A stretch of DNA of 64,000 nucleotides from Nymphalis io (GCF_905147045.1 NC_065899.1:6088501-6152500), one strand, 5' to 3'; shown: positions 45,948 to 59,000, counted from the stretch's first letter. Translations and numbers: made by a program. Notes: generated from the sequence alone by a model not told the origin.

Positions 45948-46094
45948 TAGTCTTCTGACGCTTTAAAAATAAAAAATATTATAATAATTATTTTTATATT
46001 TAAGTTTTAATAACAAAATAACTCTATGCAAAATCCTAATACAACTTAATGCGATGAAGCAATCAGAGGACTAAACAAAAAACACAAAGACGAA

Positions 46095-46134
46095 CCGCTT
46101 TGAACTGCTTTGAACCACTTTGATCTGATTTGAT
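46095..46134. repeat. Four imperfect 10-bp tandem units
   Basis: CCGCTTTGAA, CTGCTTTGAA, CCACTTTGAT, CTGATTTGAT in direct succession. Small degenerate minisatellite. Confidence 0.7.
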
Positions 46135-46374
46135 TGCACGCTTCGATGAAGTTGATAGGGATAAATGATTCCATTTGGACCATTAAAAGCTTTTAGGTTA
46201 TCGAAATGAAATTTAAAAGATTTACGCTCAATCCTTTGATTGAAGAGGGTTTGGTCAAGCATAAGATTTCGTGACTCTTTTCAAAGTTTTAACCCCAATC
46301 CAAAGGTTTCTATAAAATTAGCTAAATATAGTAAAATTAAGGTTTTACGTCATGATATTTCTACAAGTAATTAG

Positions 46375-46685
46375 ATTTAATTTTCCAGGTAGGGCCAGTA
46401 AAAAATTATTGAGTTTTTCTCTCATAAAATTCTCAGTAGCTGCCCGGGTCTGGAAGTTGGAAATGTGTACACTCCCGTGCCTCGGAAAGTACGTAAAGAC
46501 GTTGGTCCTGTGCCTAATCTCTTTCTGGTCGTGTCGGATTGCCGTCCCATCGGATTGTGAGAGCTAGGGAATAGAGAGTACACCTTTGTTTGTGCACACA
46601 CTTGTGCACTATAATATGTCCTGCACATTTAGCTAATGAGAGATTGGCCGCTGTGGCCGAAAACGGTCTGAAGGACCGTAATCAT
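46375..46685 (+). mobile_element. SINE-B copy, head eroded
   Basis: Carries GGGCCAGTAAAAAATTATTG, CTCCCGTGCCTCGGAAAGTA CG, GGATTGCCGTCCCATCGGAT, GTGCACACACTTGTGCACTA and a GCCGAAAACGGTCTGAAG 3' end. It lacks a recognisable tRNA-like head. Confidence 0.85.
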
Positions 46686-48141
46686 AATATATATATCATA
46701 AAGGTATATATAAGCTAGTATCTATTTTTATTCAATCTTTATGTATTGTTTGCCTTTTTATTATGGATCAAGTTTTGTTGTTTCATGCATATTTTTTTCA
46801 GGCAATATAATAATATTTATTTCTGGATTACAGCTTTTGTTTGTGTCTTTTTTATTTTTTATGCAATTTGTTTTTATTGTGTAATATATCAAAGATGGAT
46901 TCTATATTCCTTGGTTGGTCTGAATGGCACTAAGCCATGATGGCGTCATCTCTATTATTGATCGTAACAGTACGATTATAGTCCATAATTTTCTTGGTAG
47001 TCGCCGTTTATGCCCTCTTCATCCTTTATTTAAAAGGAAAGTTCCAATTGCAGCAGATTAAACTATGAACGCAACAAACTGACGAATATAGGACTATTTT
47101 TGATATTATTTTACTTTAATTACATTTAATCTAGCCCGAAGGTTGTTATGTGTTGTAATTTGTCTAAAATTTACATAAAACAAACGTACATGAACAGTAA
47201 ACAGACAAAAAAATGTTTTTCCTTTTGATTTTGAATTAATTTTAACGAAAATTAAATATTGAATTAGTATTAGAGAAAGAGGAATAGATAGAAAGAATGT
47301 TTGCGTTAAATTTACTTCTAACAAACTCTTTTAATAAAACATTTCACTTTGCCGAAAATGAGTAACCTGTTACAATTCGAAACGAGTCGAAAACTTTGAC
47401 GAAAGGTATTCTATATCCAATTGTGAAAGGCGCCAAGTTTACGCATAAACAAAGGAAGGTTTTAGTACTAAGCCGAATTCTCGTTACGAACTTTTAAAAA
47501 GTTAGCGACCTTTATTCGGGAACTTGTAAGACAGGTCAACATATAACCACTTAAACGTAGGCTCAAGAAGTAGAGAATTATTCTCTTCTTATAAATAATA
47601 TAGTAAAACAAAAAAAAAATGGGTGTGTTTTTGTTTTCATTTTGGGTTATTTTTGTCAAGTAAAGCTGTGGTTTAGGTTTTGTTATTCAGTTTTTTAAAC
47701 GCCAATGTCTTATATATTATTTATATGTCAATATCTATAATTTTTGTATTTATTTAAGTATTAAGCTTACTTTACTATTAAAAAGTATTTTCTAGCTCCA
47801 TTGCAAATTCATCCACCCGCAAACATTCGTACATATCTATTTAATTTGACTCGATACACAGCATACACGAGTTCCTTATGGAAGTAGTATGGTGAGTACT
47901 AAATAAGGAATTTCTAAATTCATCTCCTAAGGGGTTTGAAAGCTTGTAATTAAAATAACATACAAGATTAAATTTTCCTAAATCTCAAAGTTGTGAGATT
48001 CACATGATTGTGTTCTATAACTTTTGGAGGATGTCTGTATTGTCTACAAAACATACCATAAGTATATTTTGTACGAGCATTAGATATATTCGATTCCTAT
48101 AGCAGATTTTTCTGCCCTATTTGTCTAGTTTCTATAGTTTT
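46686..48141. other. AT-rich spacer
   Basis: Nothing recognised; the open frame at 46746-46940 is an AT/T-rich hydrophobic chance frame. Confidence 0.45.
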
Positions 48142-48325
48142 ATCTGCCTCGTTAGTCTTAGTGACTAATAAGGCCACACACCCCGAGGTCCTGGTTTCAA
48201 ATCCCGGATCGGGCCAATAAAAAGTTATTGGACTTTTCTCTCGAAAATTCTCAGTAGAAGCCCGGAGTCTGGAAGTTGGAAGTGTGTACACACCCGTGCC
48301 TCGGAAATCACGTAAAGCCCCCTCG
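48142..48325 (+). mobile_element. SINE-B 5' half with good tRNA-like head
   Basis: Best head in the family: CCTCGTTAGTCTTAGTGACT, GAGGTCCTGGTTTCAAATCC CGG (B box), GGGCCAATAAAAAGTTATTG, ending soon after GTGCCTCGGAAATCACGTAA AGCC. The 3' half is missing. Confidence 0.82.
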
Positions 48326-48704
48326 ATTCCTACATACATTTCTTCTAAAAGTGACATAACAAGACACCAGAGCTTATAGTTTCAATTTGCACATACCTAT
48401 AGCTAAGAGACTGATATAAACTACTTAATTTGCAATAGCTCTAGCATTTAACTGAAGTTAATTATTACCGCCAAAGGAATTCTAAATGTATTTTATGTAA
48501 GCTTTGAATTATATTCTGAAACAGAAGAGACAAAAATGAATTTTCATGTATGCATATTATAATGAACAAACAGGAAATATTATATCCCATATTTTCATTT
48601 GACAAAATGCTTATAACCTCTTAGTCATTCATTTAATCTCTTGGTCATTTTGTAATTATTTGAGCGAATTATTTTTATCGTAATAATATTTTCTTTTATT
48701 TCAT

Positions 48705-48757
48705 ATAGATTGGCAAATTGGTAAATGGTCACCACCCTCCATAGATAATGCCATTTT
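48705..48757 (-). mobile_element. SINE-C scrap
   Basis: TGGCAAATTGGTAAATGGTC ACCACC corresponds to the tail-proximal end of SINE-C. Confidence 0.5.
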
Positions 48758-49423
48758 ATCTTATTTATATATTGATGTATACAGAAATATCACAGAACTG
48801 ATATGCAGGTCATATAATCCATATTTAAAGAAGAGGATTGCTTCGCATTCCATATAGTTAAGAGCGATTTTGCACAACAACAAAGGTCATCTATCAATCA
48901 AAAAAACTAATTGTAATCAACAATTAATCCATTTAAGCTCGGTAAAATCAGCATAATTAAAAAAAGCTAACTTTAATTAAAGATATTTTTGTAACACTTA
49001 CTTTTGTTTGTAATATATAATAGGTGTGTAATTTTTTTTAAAAAGTATATATTTATATCAAGTATACATATATATACTTTTTTAAATAAAAAAGTATACA
49101 GTAAGAGATAGCATTTGAAATATATTTCAAACAAATATTTGTAAAAGCTTGTAGTATAATAGCTTTAATATGATAAGTTATTTATTAAAGTATTGTTTGT
49201 AATTTGTTCAATATTTTCGATACGGTACGAATTTCTGTTGACCCAAGATCGGGCTTTTTTTATAGGGATATTACTTTGATCGATTAGATGGGCATTACCT
49301 AATACGGGATAATTGTAGCTGTAATTCAAACGAAATTGGTCGTTAGTGAACGTAGCTTTAAATAAGAAAATAAGACTGGTGTTTAAGTAACTTAAAAACA
49401 AAAAAAATACCTTTATTAAATAA
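48758..49423. other. AT-rich spacer
   Basis: Contains an imperfect inverted repeat at about 49038-49084 (TTTAAAAAGTATATA with TATATACTTTTTTAAA). No gene. Confidence 0.4.
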
Positions 49424-49568
49424 AGCGTCAATAGCGCAATGGTTTACGACCCCGCTTAGCAATGTCAAAAATCGCAGTTTTGATTCTGACCCCTTAGGCT
49501 ATTGCCGTGCCCACTCCTAACACTAAATTTACGCTAAATTGGAGGGATAAATAGGAAGGATAATAATA
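49424..49568 (+). mobile_element. SINE-D, single tRNA-derived copy
   Basis: AGCGTCAATAGCGCAATGGT TTACGACCCCG, TTTTGATTCTGACCCC, GGCTATTGCCGTGCCCACTC CTAACAC and AATTGGAGGGATAAATAGG match from memory another common lepidopteran tRNA-like SINE. It ends in a GATAATAATAAGGA-type tail. Confidence 0.65.
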
Positions 49569-50010
49569 AGGATAGAATTAATAAATTTATAATCAAAACT
49601 GTTTTTTAAAATTATAAATTAAAATTTAACAAAGATGACGAAATTTCTAATTTTGAATATTTGAATGCCGAATTGATTCCAAAAATATTCTAAAACTAGA
49701 TTATCTAGTGTATAAAACCTACGAGATCATTTTGAATTTCTGTTTGAGCTCTAAATGTTTTTAGGTAAAATTATGTCTTCATTTCTCTCCAGTGGAACAT
49801 TACGTCTAAAATAGAGGTTCTTTTAGTGCGATAGATACTCTTAAGATAGTTGGGGTAAGATTTAGGTGAATAAAACTTGAGAAAAGTATGTTATAAGTTT
49901 TAAAATTATATTATTTAATAAAAGAGGTGTTCGTTTCAAACCGTAGGTGCTATGATATAGGATCTTTTTTCATTGGTTATATATATGTTTAAAGTTATGT
50001 ATGGTTAAAC
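49569..50010. other. AT-rich spacer
   Basis: Nothing recognised. Confidence 0.45.
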
Positions 50011-50332
50011 GGCTACCTCGCTGGTCTAGTGGCTGGATGTAAGGCTGCAGACCCGAAGGTCTTGGGTTTAAATCCCAGTCCAGGCCAGTAAAAAGTTATT
50101 GCGTTTTTCTGTTGAAAATTCTCAATAGCAGCCCGGAGTCTGGAAGTTGGAAGTGTGTACACTCCTGTTGGTCCTGCGCCTGAACTCTTTACGGTCGTGG
50201 ATTACTGTCCGGTAATCTGACACGACCGGTGTTGTGAAAGAGTTCAGGCGCAGGATTATTGGCTCGATCTGGGGTTTGAACCCAGGACATCGGGTTTTGT
50301 GGCCATATATGTAGCCACTAGGCACTGACGAT
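50011..50332. mobile_element. Two SINE-B copies joined tail to tail (inverted pair)
   Basis: A plus-strand SINE-B (50011-50205; head GGCTACCTCGCTGGTCTAGT GGC, B box GGGTTTAAATCCC) meets a minus-strand, internally deleted SINE-B (about 50212-50332; head read on the minus strand CCTAGTGGCTACATATATGG, CCTGGGTTCAAACCCCAG). At the junction 50173-50190 and 50237-50254 are perfect 18-bp inverted arms (CCTGCGCCTGAACTCTTT), with further pairing inside (GGTCGTG/CACGACC, ATTAC/GTAAT). Confidence 0.85.
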
Positions 50333-50432
50333 AATAATGCAAAAACTTAAATGTATAAAAATTACATATGCCAGTCAATAAAAGATGTAAATGAATTTGG
50401 TTGCCCTTCCAGCAATATACGTACCTCCTAAT

Positions 50433-50500
50433 TGCCTCTGTAGTCTAAGAGTCTTGTGTCGCTTCAAATCATAACATCCCAGGTTCGCAAATCCCATAGC
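50433..50500 (+). mobile_element. SINE-B-type head fragment
   Basis: GCCTCTGTAGTCTAAGAGTC TTGTGTCGC and CCCAGGTTCGCAAATCCC keep A-box/B-box-like spacing. Truncated. Confidence 0.5.
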
Positions 50501-51140
50501 TATCTATATATATAGAATATCCAATAGCCGAAATTCATTAGCACTGGCTACCTTAACTTGCATGTATATAACCTAAGCTTTGGTTCAATAGCCAAAAGTT
50601 AAACATCGTTTAAGAACATGTTCGAAATATTCTATTTTCGTGATTTAGTATTCGGGGAGTTTATACGTAAAAAAATTAAACCTTTTCATTAAAATGTAGT
50701 TGTTCAATCAATAAAAAATAATTACATAATGAATAACAAGACTTTTTAAATAACTAATATTACAAATGATCGACAACATTCCACGACACAAACACTTAAC
50801 ATTATCTACCTTATATCTTCTACCATTACGTTTAACCTACGGTTGTTCTGCTATTTTTCTAAATATATATATGTATATTTATATATACAAGAATATTATC
50901 TATATTCATTAATTACATAGGCAAGTTGTATCAGCTAATAATTATTAACAAAATTTATATAAATAAATGCACTGCAATGCATGCTACGCATTGGTATATA
51001 ATATATAAATCACACACACGAGTTTTATTGAAATACTTCGATACACTCCATTATGGTATTAGCGATTATTATGAACGGGCGAGTATACTTAGGTGAAAAG
51101 TGCACCTCTCGATTAGAAATGTATTGATTACGCCATGGTT
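50501..51140. other. AT-rich spacer
   Basis: Nothing recognised. Confidence 0.45.
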
Positions 51141-51205
51141 TGTATTGCCAATGCATGTAAAGGGCGTATAGCATCAGGTGGCTTATTACTTCGCCTGCGT
51201 TCATG
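51141..51205 (+). mobile_element. SINE-C 3' end fragment
   Basis: ATTGCCAATGCATGTAAAGG GCG followed by GCATCAGGTGGCTTATTACT TCGCCTGCGTTC matches the last 60 bases of SINE-C. Confidence 0.6.
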
Positions 51206-51766
51206 GAATTAATAAAATAAAATTAAGTCAGATCACGTAGAAACAAAGATTCCATTGTATTGCAATTTACACGGAAATAACTTGTTAAATATGAACTATA
51301 TTTATGAATATAAATTCGTCCGTCTAAGTCAGACGTCAGTTTCTCTGAACCATTCCGACTTTACACCTTTAAAGTAAGACATTACCTCGAGAGATTTCTA
51401 TATAATAAGCAAATATTATTATACAATAAGTGATTGACCTGCATTCGATTAGTAAAGCTCCAAACCCTTTCAAAAAGTGAGGAACCCAACAATCTGATAT
51501 AAAAAGCTGTTGCTTTACTTTTTTTTATTATGCATTCAGTACAGAGCACAGATATCTTTTCAATCTATGACGCAAAGGTTGCCTGGAAGTTATCGCTGTA
51601 CTATTAGAATAGATGCAGGAGTCCTTTTAATAAAAAGTTCTCAAAAGCTTTCAAATTAATCTACTTAAATTTCATGTTATTACATTAATAAGACTCAATA
51701 ATATATTATATAGACAAAAAAATTGCTGAGTTAGTATTCGTTGACTTTAACGCAGGTTATATAATA

Positions 51767-51999
51767 GTAACAGTAACAGCCTGTTAATGTCCCACTGCTG
51801 GGCTAAGGCCTCCTCTCCCTTTTGAGAAGGTTTGGAGCTTATTCCACCACGCTGCTCCAATGCGGGTTGGTAGAATACACATGTGGCAAAATTTCAATGA
51901 AATTAGACACATGCAGGTTTCCTCACGATGTTTTCCTTCACCGTTAAGCACGAGATGATTTATAAACACAAATTAAGCACATGAAAATTCAGTGGTGCT
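51767..51999 (-). mobile_element. SINE-A copy, lacking the tRNA-like head
   Basis: Reads on the minus strand from CACCACTGAATTTTCATGTG C through the whole body to CCCAGCAGTGGGACATTAAC AGGCTGTTACTG. About 55 bases at the 5' end are absent. Confidence 0.88.
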
Positions 52000-52012
52000 G
52001 ATAATTTAATTA

Positions 52013-52125
52013 TAAGGCCTCCTATCCTTTTTTGAGAAGAAGGCTTGAAACTTATTCCACCACGCTGCTCTAATACAGGTTGGAGGTCTTAGCCCAGCAG
52101 TGCTACGTTCACAGGCTATTACTTA
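52013..52125. mobile_element. SINE-A inverted fragment pair
   Basis: A minus-strand piece (AGGCCTCCTATCC through CCACGCTGCTCTAATACAGG TTGG, 52013-52083) runs directly into a plus-strand 3' end (GGAGGTCTTAGCCCAGCAGT GCTACG, 52083-52125). Both derive from the same SINE region; the order is rearranged. Confidence 0.65.
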
Positions 52126-52399
52126 TTATATAAGATAATTAGTAAATTAGAGTTAATTCTATGTTTCGTTCTAGTTTATCTCGGTTTAAATATATTCAAA
52201 TTTGATAAAATGACGATGAAGAAGTACTTATAATAGCTTTTATAATACTACTTATTCACTGTCTATTTTGTTGTTGATTTATTTAAATGATAAGGTCATC
52301 TTTTGTATATCTTTGTTATCAATATTCTCTTTATTTTATTTGTAAGTACAATTACGTAATTATGTTGATAAATTATTGCGTAAACTGAATCTACTTAGT

Positions 52400-52530
52400 A
52401 TTTAAGAGGGGGAGGGGTCTTAGGTGCCCTATGCCTATTTCCGTAACCCTGACATATATGCAAAATTTCATGATGATTGGTTGAATATTTAAGACGACTA
52501 ACTTACAAACATACTTTTACGCATACACAT
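52400..52530 (+). repeat. Possible interspersed-repeat remnant
   Basis: ACATATATGCAAAATTTCAT GATGATTGGTTGAAT followed by CTTACAAACATACTTTTACG resembles a recurring arthropod repeat end. Limits unclear. Confidence 0.35.
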
Positions 52531-54593
52531 TAATATTGAAAATTATATTCAAAGAAGTACGATATAGCACCATATCGTGAAAACATCCAGTACACTTGTT
52601 TCACAAATCGTATAACCGGTGCAAATCGAATACGACATTGGCACGAGTGACACTAATACAATGACCAAGATCAAACCACAATAGTCACAGACCTTGTATC
52701 CAATCATCAGGAATCCATCCGAGTATCTTTCGTATCATTCAGATGCTACGTAGTAAAGTTTCACCGAATTAAGCGAACTATTTTAGAAGTTCTCTTTACA
52801 ATTAATGCAAATAGTGTATATTATTAAATAGTCACTTGAATATATAATGATCATACAGTTTATATTTCATATAAATTTAAGGTCTCCAAAGTATATATAA
52901 TGTAGTAAATACATTTTTATCTCAGTTATAATTTAATATAAATTACTAATTAAGTACTGTTTGGTAAGCGCATCACCTGGAAACGGCTGGGACTATTTGA
53001 CTATTGGTTGCCCTAAAATGTTCACAGTAGTCCGAATTAAGTTTTTACAAAAAAAAAACGACTAAAAAATGGAAAATTCTTAAATTCGGGAATTTGTATT
53101 TCTTTGTTGTTTTTTTTTTGTTTTTTATGCTCCCGAGATGAAAATAAATAAAACTGATTCAAATCTTCTTTGCGTTTTTTACTTTGTATTTTTTTCGCGA
53201 TCCTCAATTATGTATTGTCAGATGAATATCGCAATGATTTTACCTGAAGAAGTCCTTGTCGTTTTCTTAACTTCTTTAAATGAGGTGAATACGAAGGCTG
53301 AAGATTTAAAAAAAAAAAGGAACTCGTGTTTAACTATTTGAAATTATTATTTTTCTATTAAAACTAATGATTAGCGACAAAGGGATCTAAAGCGGTGTAA
53401 GGTATGAAAAAGACAAAGTGGAAAAATATATGCATACGGGTTGCATTTTTATATCCTGTGATACTTGAGGGGGACGGCTCAGCTATTTGAAATATAAATT
53501 ATTGAAATAAAATTATACTATAGATTAAAAGATATTATTTTTATTTGAAACATCTATTTGGTAGGACCGATTCGTGTGCCGTGGCGGCAAGCGGCAAAAC
53601 GCTCTTTTATGCCAATATGTGCGTGGCGTTACGCTATATATACTATTCGAATATATTTTTTTCTTTTTTTGAAATATTCATGTATTTATTTATTACGTTA
53701 TTTTAAATATAAAATTCTTTCAATAACCATCAATTTCGATGTTTCACATCTGCCGGAAGTTCCGAGCCGTAACGTACACTTTTTTTTTTGACAAAATTCG
53801 TTTAAGCGAATTTGTACTATATAAAGTTCGCATTCACGAAATCGACAAGTCAATGATTCATTGAAGACTATTCAGATTAATCGCATGCAGAGCGATCATC
53901 ACGTTTCCTTTGTAATGATCGTATTTTACAATCGTCACGAATTTCATTAAAGCGATTTTTGTCTTGAACTCAATGCTACTGAGCTATTTTAATATTGTTA
54001 TTTTTTAAAACTATTTATAAATTGATCGTTAATAAATGGTCCAAATTCTAAACTAACTAATGAATTATTAATTATCATATGGTTATAATTACTATTTATA
54101 TAAGAGACAACATTTAAGAGCCAAGAAGGTCCATTGGCTTGACCACGCAAATATTGTGAAATCGCATTAAAACAGCGTGTTGGAATGAGCTCTTTATCTT
54201 CTTCTCTCCATCAATCCCACCCATTCTATATTTCGTTTACAAAATATAATAAAAAATACAAAATGATATCAGAAAATATTTAGTACGCAATTAAGGTTTA
54301 CTGTAATTAATTTAATATTTTTTTATCAGAGAAATAAAAGTTTTTGCACGGACTCTTCAGAAGACGAGGAATCGATAATGTTGTTAATATTACGTTAAGC
54401 GAAGGCCATCATTAGAAGTGCTTGCGACAAAGGATAAAGTTTTAAGGGTAAGTAAAACTCTTAATACCTCTTGTTTGCAGTTAGATGTGAAAAAATCCCT
54501 GATGTTTTATGACAGAATTTTGTTTTTACATTCCGTAGCAGTGTTAATTATGTTTTTGATCCTAAATAATTAGCTCCTATATATATACAGGAG
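52531..54593. other. AT-rich stretch without supported genes
   Basis: A minus-strand frame at about 52549-52734 (GLILVIVLVSLVPMSYSICT) is hydrophobic and unassigned. A CG-rich patch lies at 53555-53630 and palindromic TTCGTTTAAGCGAA at about 53799-53812. The ORF at 53138-53341 is not supported. Confidence 0.35.
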
Positions 54594-54796
54594 CGAGGCG
54601 AGATGGCCCCGTGGTTTTTGTGAATCTTAAATAATGATTGCGGGTTCAAACCCGGCAGGCACCACTGAATTTTCATGTGTTTAATTTGTGTTTATAATTC
54701 ATCTCGGGCTCGGCAGTGAAGGTAAAATGTCGCGAGGAAACCTGCGTATCTAATTTCACTGAAGTTCTGCCACATGTGTATACCAACACGCATTTT
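54594..54796 (+). mobile_element. SINE-A copy, 3'-truncated
   Basis: Head GCGAGGCGAGATGGCCCCGT GG, B box GGGTTCAAACCCGG, body to TGCCACATGTGTATACCAAC ACGC, then unrelated sequence. The loss of the 3' end points to later rearrangement. Confidence 0.82.
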
Positions 54797-54968
54797 TTTT
54801 ATCTTGTTGTTTGTCGCTGGAAAAACACGTACGCGTTTCCCCACATGAAGTGGGCGCGTATTTGGGGTAACCATCACTGAAGACGTCGGAATAACCACTA
54901 AAAAACAAGCGGTGTCCTCTCTATCTAGTTATATATAGTTCTTGATTTAACAAATATTTATATTTTAC

Positions 54969-55260
54969 TGGTGGTAGAGCTTTGTGCAAGCTCGTCTGGG
55001 TAGGTACCACCCACTCATCAGATATTCTACCGCAAAACAGCAGTACTTGGTATTGTTGTGTTCCGGTTTGAAGGGTGAGTGAGCCAGTGTAATTACAGGC
55101 ACAAGGGACATAACATCTTAGTTCCCAAGGTTGGTGGCGCATTGGTGATGTAAGCGATGGTTAACATTTCTTACAATGCCAATGTCTAAGGGTGTTTGGT
55201 GACCACTTAGCATCAGGTGGCCCATATGCTCGTTCGCCTTCCTATTCTATAAAAAAAAAA
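54969..55260 (+). mobile_element. SINE-C copy, full length (reference copy)
   Basis: Most complete plus-strand copy: TGGTGGTAGAGCTTTGTGCA AGCTCG at the 5' end, GGTGAGTGAGCCAGTGTAAT TACAGGC, GTTCCCAAGGTTGGTGGCGC, CATCAGGTGGCCCATATGCT CG and a CTATAAAAAAAAAA tail. I could not fix a target duplication. Confidence 0.9.
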
Positions 55261-57320
55261 TATCTAAAATAAATTATGAATTTATTTATTATTATTATTT
55301 AAGATGTTGGTTGAATTTATTCACTATTGGCTTAATAGAACGAGATAATAATTAGAAGTATTATTATTGATTTTTAAATCAATACCAACTTTTTTAAAAG
55401 GTAACAAATAATATTTCCATTTATAAGATTATAGATAAAACTTTTAAAGTTCTTAATATGAATCAAAATACGAGCGGATTAAACCTATTTTTATTAATTA
55501 TTAATATTAAAAATATTATTAATATTAATATAAATATTAATTTAATAAAAGTCCAATTTCATTTAGTATAATACACAAGATGCAGGTTACGTGGAAAGTA
55601 TTTTTTTATATAATGGCTCATGAGTCTACAGTCCATATGCTGAACTGACGCAATTGATCTGAATAGACCCTAATGATCGAACTCGCTGGTCCGTAAATAT
55701 AGATGATTGTCTAATCGTGAGTAGATTTTTCTAGATTCAAATTAAGGACATTTTCGACCTGAATGAATATCTTATAAGCTTAAATGAGCTTCCCTTGTAT
55801 ATATATCAATTTATTACGCGTATCTCCGTAATGGCTTTAACGATTCGACTTAAAACTTGTATTTATAACAAAACAACATATTTATAATCAGAACCAGCAA
55901 TTTAAAGGTATACGTAAATATAATGACGAATGAAATCATGCTTTAAGCTCATGAATGTAATGTATTTGCATGCACGTAGGTTTCCTTTATATTTGTTTAT
56001 ATCGCTAGAAAGATTTGTGATCGATAAGTAATTTTACATATAAATAATTTTGTATTTATACCCAATATATAATTTAATGAAAACCATTAAAAAACGCTTC
56101 GAATATAATCGACGCGATGAGTACCAAAATAATTGTTTCCTAACAAAATATACATTTGTTTGAAGCACTTTGATAATACGAGCCTCGCTGAAACAAAAAA
56201 TCGACGTTTGACGTACGTATGCGTTCCAAGCACTAAATTGCTTTTTCGAAGTCATAATTTTAGGTGTTTAAAAGTGGTATGCTGGGATATATATCATAAT
56301 AGACGGATTTGATGTATATTATTAGTATAAATTCCTATTTTTAAATACACAATTTTATGCAAAGTACAAAAATACTGGCAAGTAGTACATACACAATCAT
56401 TGTGTGTTTTTCAAAATACCTTTATTTCGAATAAGAAAAAGGGAAACACATATGTATGATTACACACACAAACACATATGTATGATTGTGCATATCGAAA
56501 GCGCGGTGACATTATGATTTCTTATTATTATAAGAGTGGGCACATTTTCTTTTCCTGTTATTCACAAAGTCCTAAAACCTTTTATACTTACCTAGTAAGG
56601 TATGTGTTTTTAAACCAGAGATTTAATCTAATGTATGAAAAAATATACGATAATACTTTTGCTCATTTCGACCCGTTCTCCATGTTTAGAAGTACAAAAT
56701 AGTTTTTTCTCAACATCAACTGAACAGTGCTTTTCATGAAATACGACAGACGGGAAATATACAGACGGAGAATTTGCCTTTATTTTAGTAAAATGATTAC
56801 TTATAAATAAATGTGATTTCAGTTCAATTATAATGAAATTATAAAAAATAACAATTAAAATTTTACACTAAAATTGTGAGACGCACTAGAATAATTAATA
56901 TAATATTAACATTATTGTCACTTACTATTAATTAATCTGTTAAAGATTTTACGCATAAGCTTTAACATAATTGATTATGAAATATATCGAACATTTTCTA
57001 ATATTATTAATTCATTAAGCCTCCAAATCCATCCGTTGTATACTTTTAGATTAAATTTACGAGAAATATAATTTAGTATCAAATAACAATAAGCTATAAT
57101 AACAAAGGCATTTCATTCAATTTGATAAGATTAACATTCAATACAAATTCAGTATTAATATCATACCGTAAATGAGATCGCGTATCGATATTAATGTGTA
57201 GTATCGAAATTAATAGAAATTAATGAACTAATTGTTGATTTAGATTTATATGTACATCAGTTAAGAATACAGAATAGAATAGAATTGCACTCAATTTAAT
57301 ATCAAAACAAAATAAACATA
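55261..57320. other. AT-rich stretch without genes
   Basis: Chance frames only (for example 56034-56255 and 56478-56702). Confidence 0.45.
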
Positions 57321-57608
57321 TTTTTTTATATAGAGTAGGTAGGCGGACGAGCATATGGGCCTCCTGATGGTAAATAGTTACGAACGTCCATAGACATCGG
57401 CATTGTAAGAAATGTTAAGCATCGCTTACATCGCCAATGCGCCACCAACCTTGGGAACTAATATGTTATGTCCCTTGTGCCTGTAATTACACTGGCTCAC
57501 TCAATCTTCAAGCCGGTACACAACAATACCAAGTACTGCTGTTTTGCGGTAGAATATCTGATGAGTGGGTGGTACCTACCCAGAAAAGCTTGCACAAAGC
57601 CCTACCAC
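57321..57608 (-). mobile_element. SINE-C copy, full length
   Basis: Minus-strand copy from the tail side (TATATAGAGTAGGTAGGCGG ACG) to GCACAAAGCCCTACCACA at its 5' end. Confidence 0.9.
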
Positions 57609-57721
57609 AAAATATTAATCACATAATTATTCTGAAAGCATAGGAATTAATATTTTATAAAAACGACTTTGCAAATAATGCATTGTTTTGGAATAGATTT
57701 GATTACCATATAAAAGGAGTA

Positions 57722-57776
57722 CTGTTCTGGAGTCCTTACAACGGTGCCAAATCGATTGGCGATACATACAAGTGCT
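57722..57776 (+). mobile_element. 55-bp scrap of RTE reverse transcriptase
   Basis: CTGTTCTGGAGTCCTTACAA CGGTGCC and onward is nearly identical to the 35-kb RTE LINE around 36696-36750 (the VLESLQRCQIDWRYIQVL block), with two or three differences. Nothing else of the LINE is adjacent. Confidence 0.85.
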
Positions 57777-59000
57777 AACGTTGATACAAGAGCAAGAGAC
57801 CAAGAGACCAAGGGGGTCGCTCGACAAAATGATCACACGCGCTACTGACATACTCCTTTACATTTTATATTTCCATCAGTCGGCTACATAATAAAATAGG
57901 CACCCGTTTCATATTTCTCACACTTGACGTCTGATAACCGACCAGTAACGCACCTTGTGTGGTGTTGCTATTCTAATAAAATGAGTGACGCCGTATACCC
58001 GCTTAAATTTATTATCTCTGATTTTTTTATATATATATTTTCGTGTAAGCGGTCAAAATTTTGCACATTATCTAGCAACCATAACATTTTTAAATATAGT
58101 ACACTTAAACCCTATTTACTTAAATTAATTATTTCTTTACAATTGGTTGTTATATAAGACCAAGCTTGCACCAATCAAATGTCACTACAATAAATTTTTA
58201 TAGGAATCTAGGTCAACATTTTAAATACAATTAAAATAATTTTGACTATTGCCTCCTATTAATACCCTTTTACTACACGTTCAATAAAATAAACCACACA
58301 AATTTACATAACACAATAATTTAATTATTATTATCTTCACAATTTTTATTTATAAAATTATTGAGACATTTTTATTATTTAGTAGCTTAACAGACTTTGA
58401 TTTTACAATTTGTTTTAAGATTTATTCTTTATATGTAAAGACATACAAAAAATGATATATCACAATGCACGATATAAAAAAAAATATTTTGAGCAAATGT
58501 TTCGTGGTGTTATCATCTAACCTAAACCACTTCTGACAGCGTCAATGTTCTCCCAACCAGAGGCTTTAAGATTCATCCCTTTGCCTATATGACTGGCAAA
58601 AATATTATTTAAAATTATCGGTAGTGACGATACTTTACTCACATTATTTATTATAATGCGTCATGCTGTTTGCCGTATGGAGCATACGAGTTTTACCTCC
58701 AATAGGTGCGTGCCAATAGATATTGTCAAATCAAAAACTAAAATGTTAAACCGAATTTAATCCATACACATTATGTACATTTGATTATGTAAATAAATGA
58801 AATATATAAATAGTCGAACAGTTTCAAGGTATGCAAGATGAAGGACATCGACTGACATTCTTACGAACAAAAAAATATTCTCCATCATTCCAAAAAAACC
58901 GAATGCTAGTAAGTAACCTTCAATAATTAAAGTTTTTCCAATATTAAATTTCAATCAGATCAAATACAAGAACTTCCTGGAATGATAGTATAAATGTGTT
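57777..59000. other. AT-rich spacer
   Basis: Nothing recognised. Confidence 0.45.

Noticed and set aside
54921..55142. Recurring frame MRHQPWELRCYVPCACNYTG
   Set aside because: Appears wherever SINE-C lies in the same orientation (also 12064, 45773, 57437); it is an accidental frame of the SINE, not a protein family.
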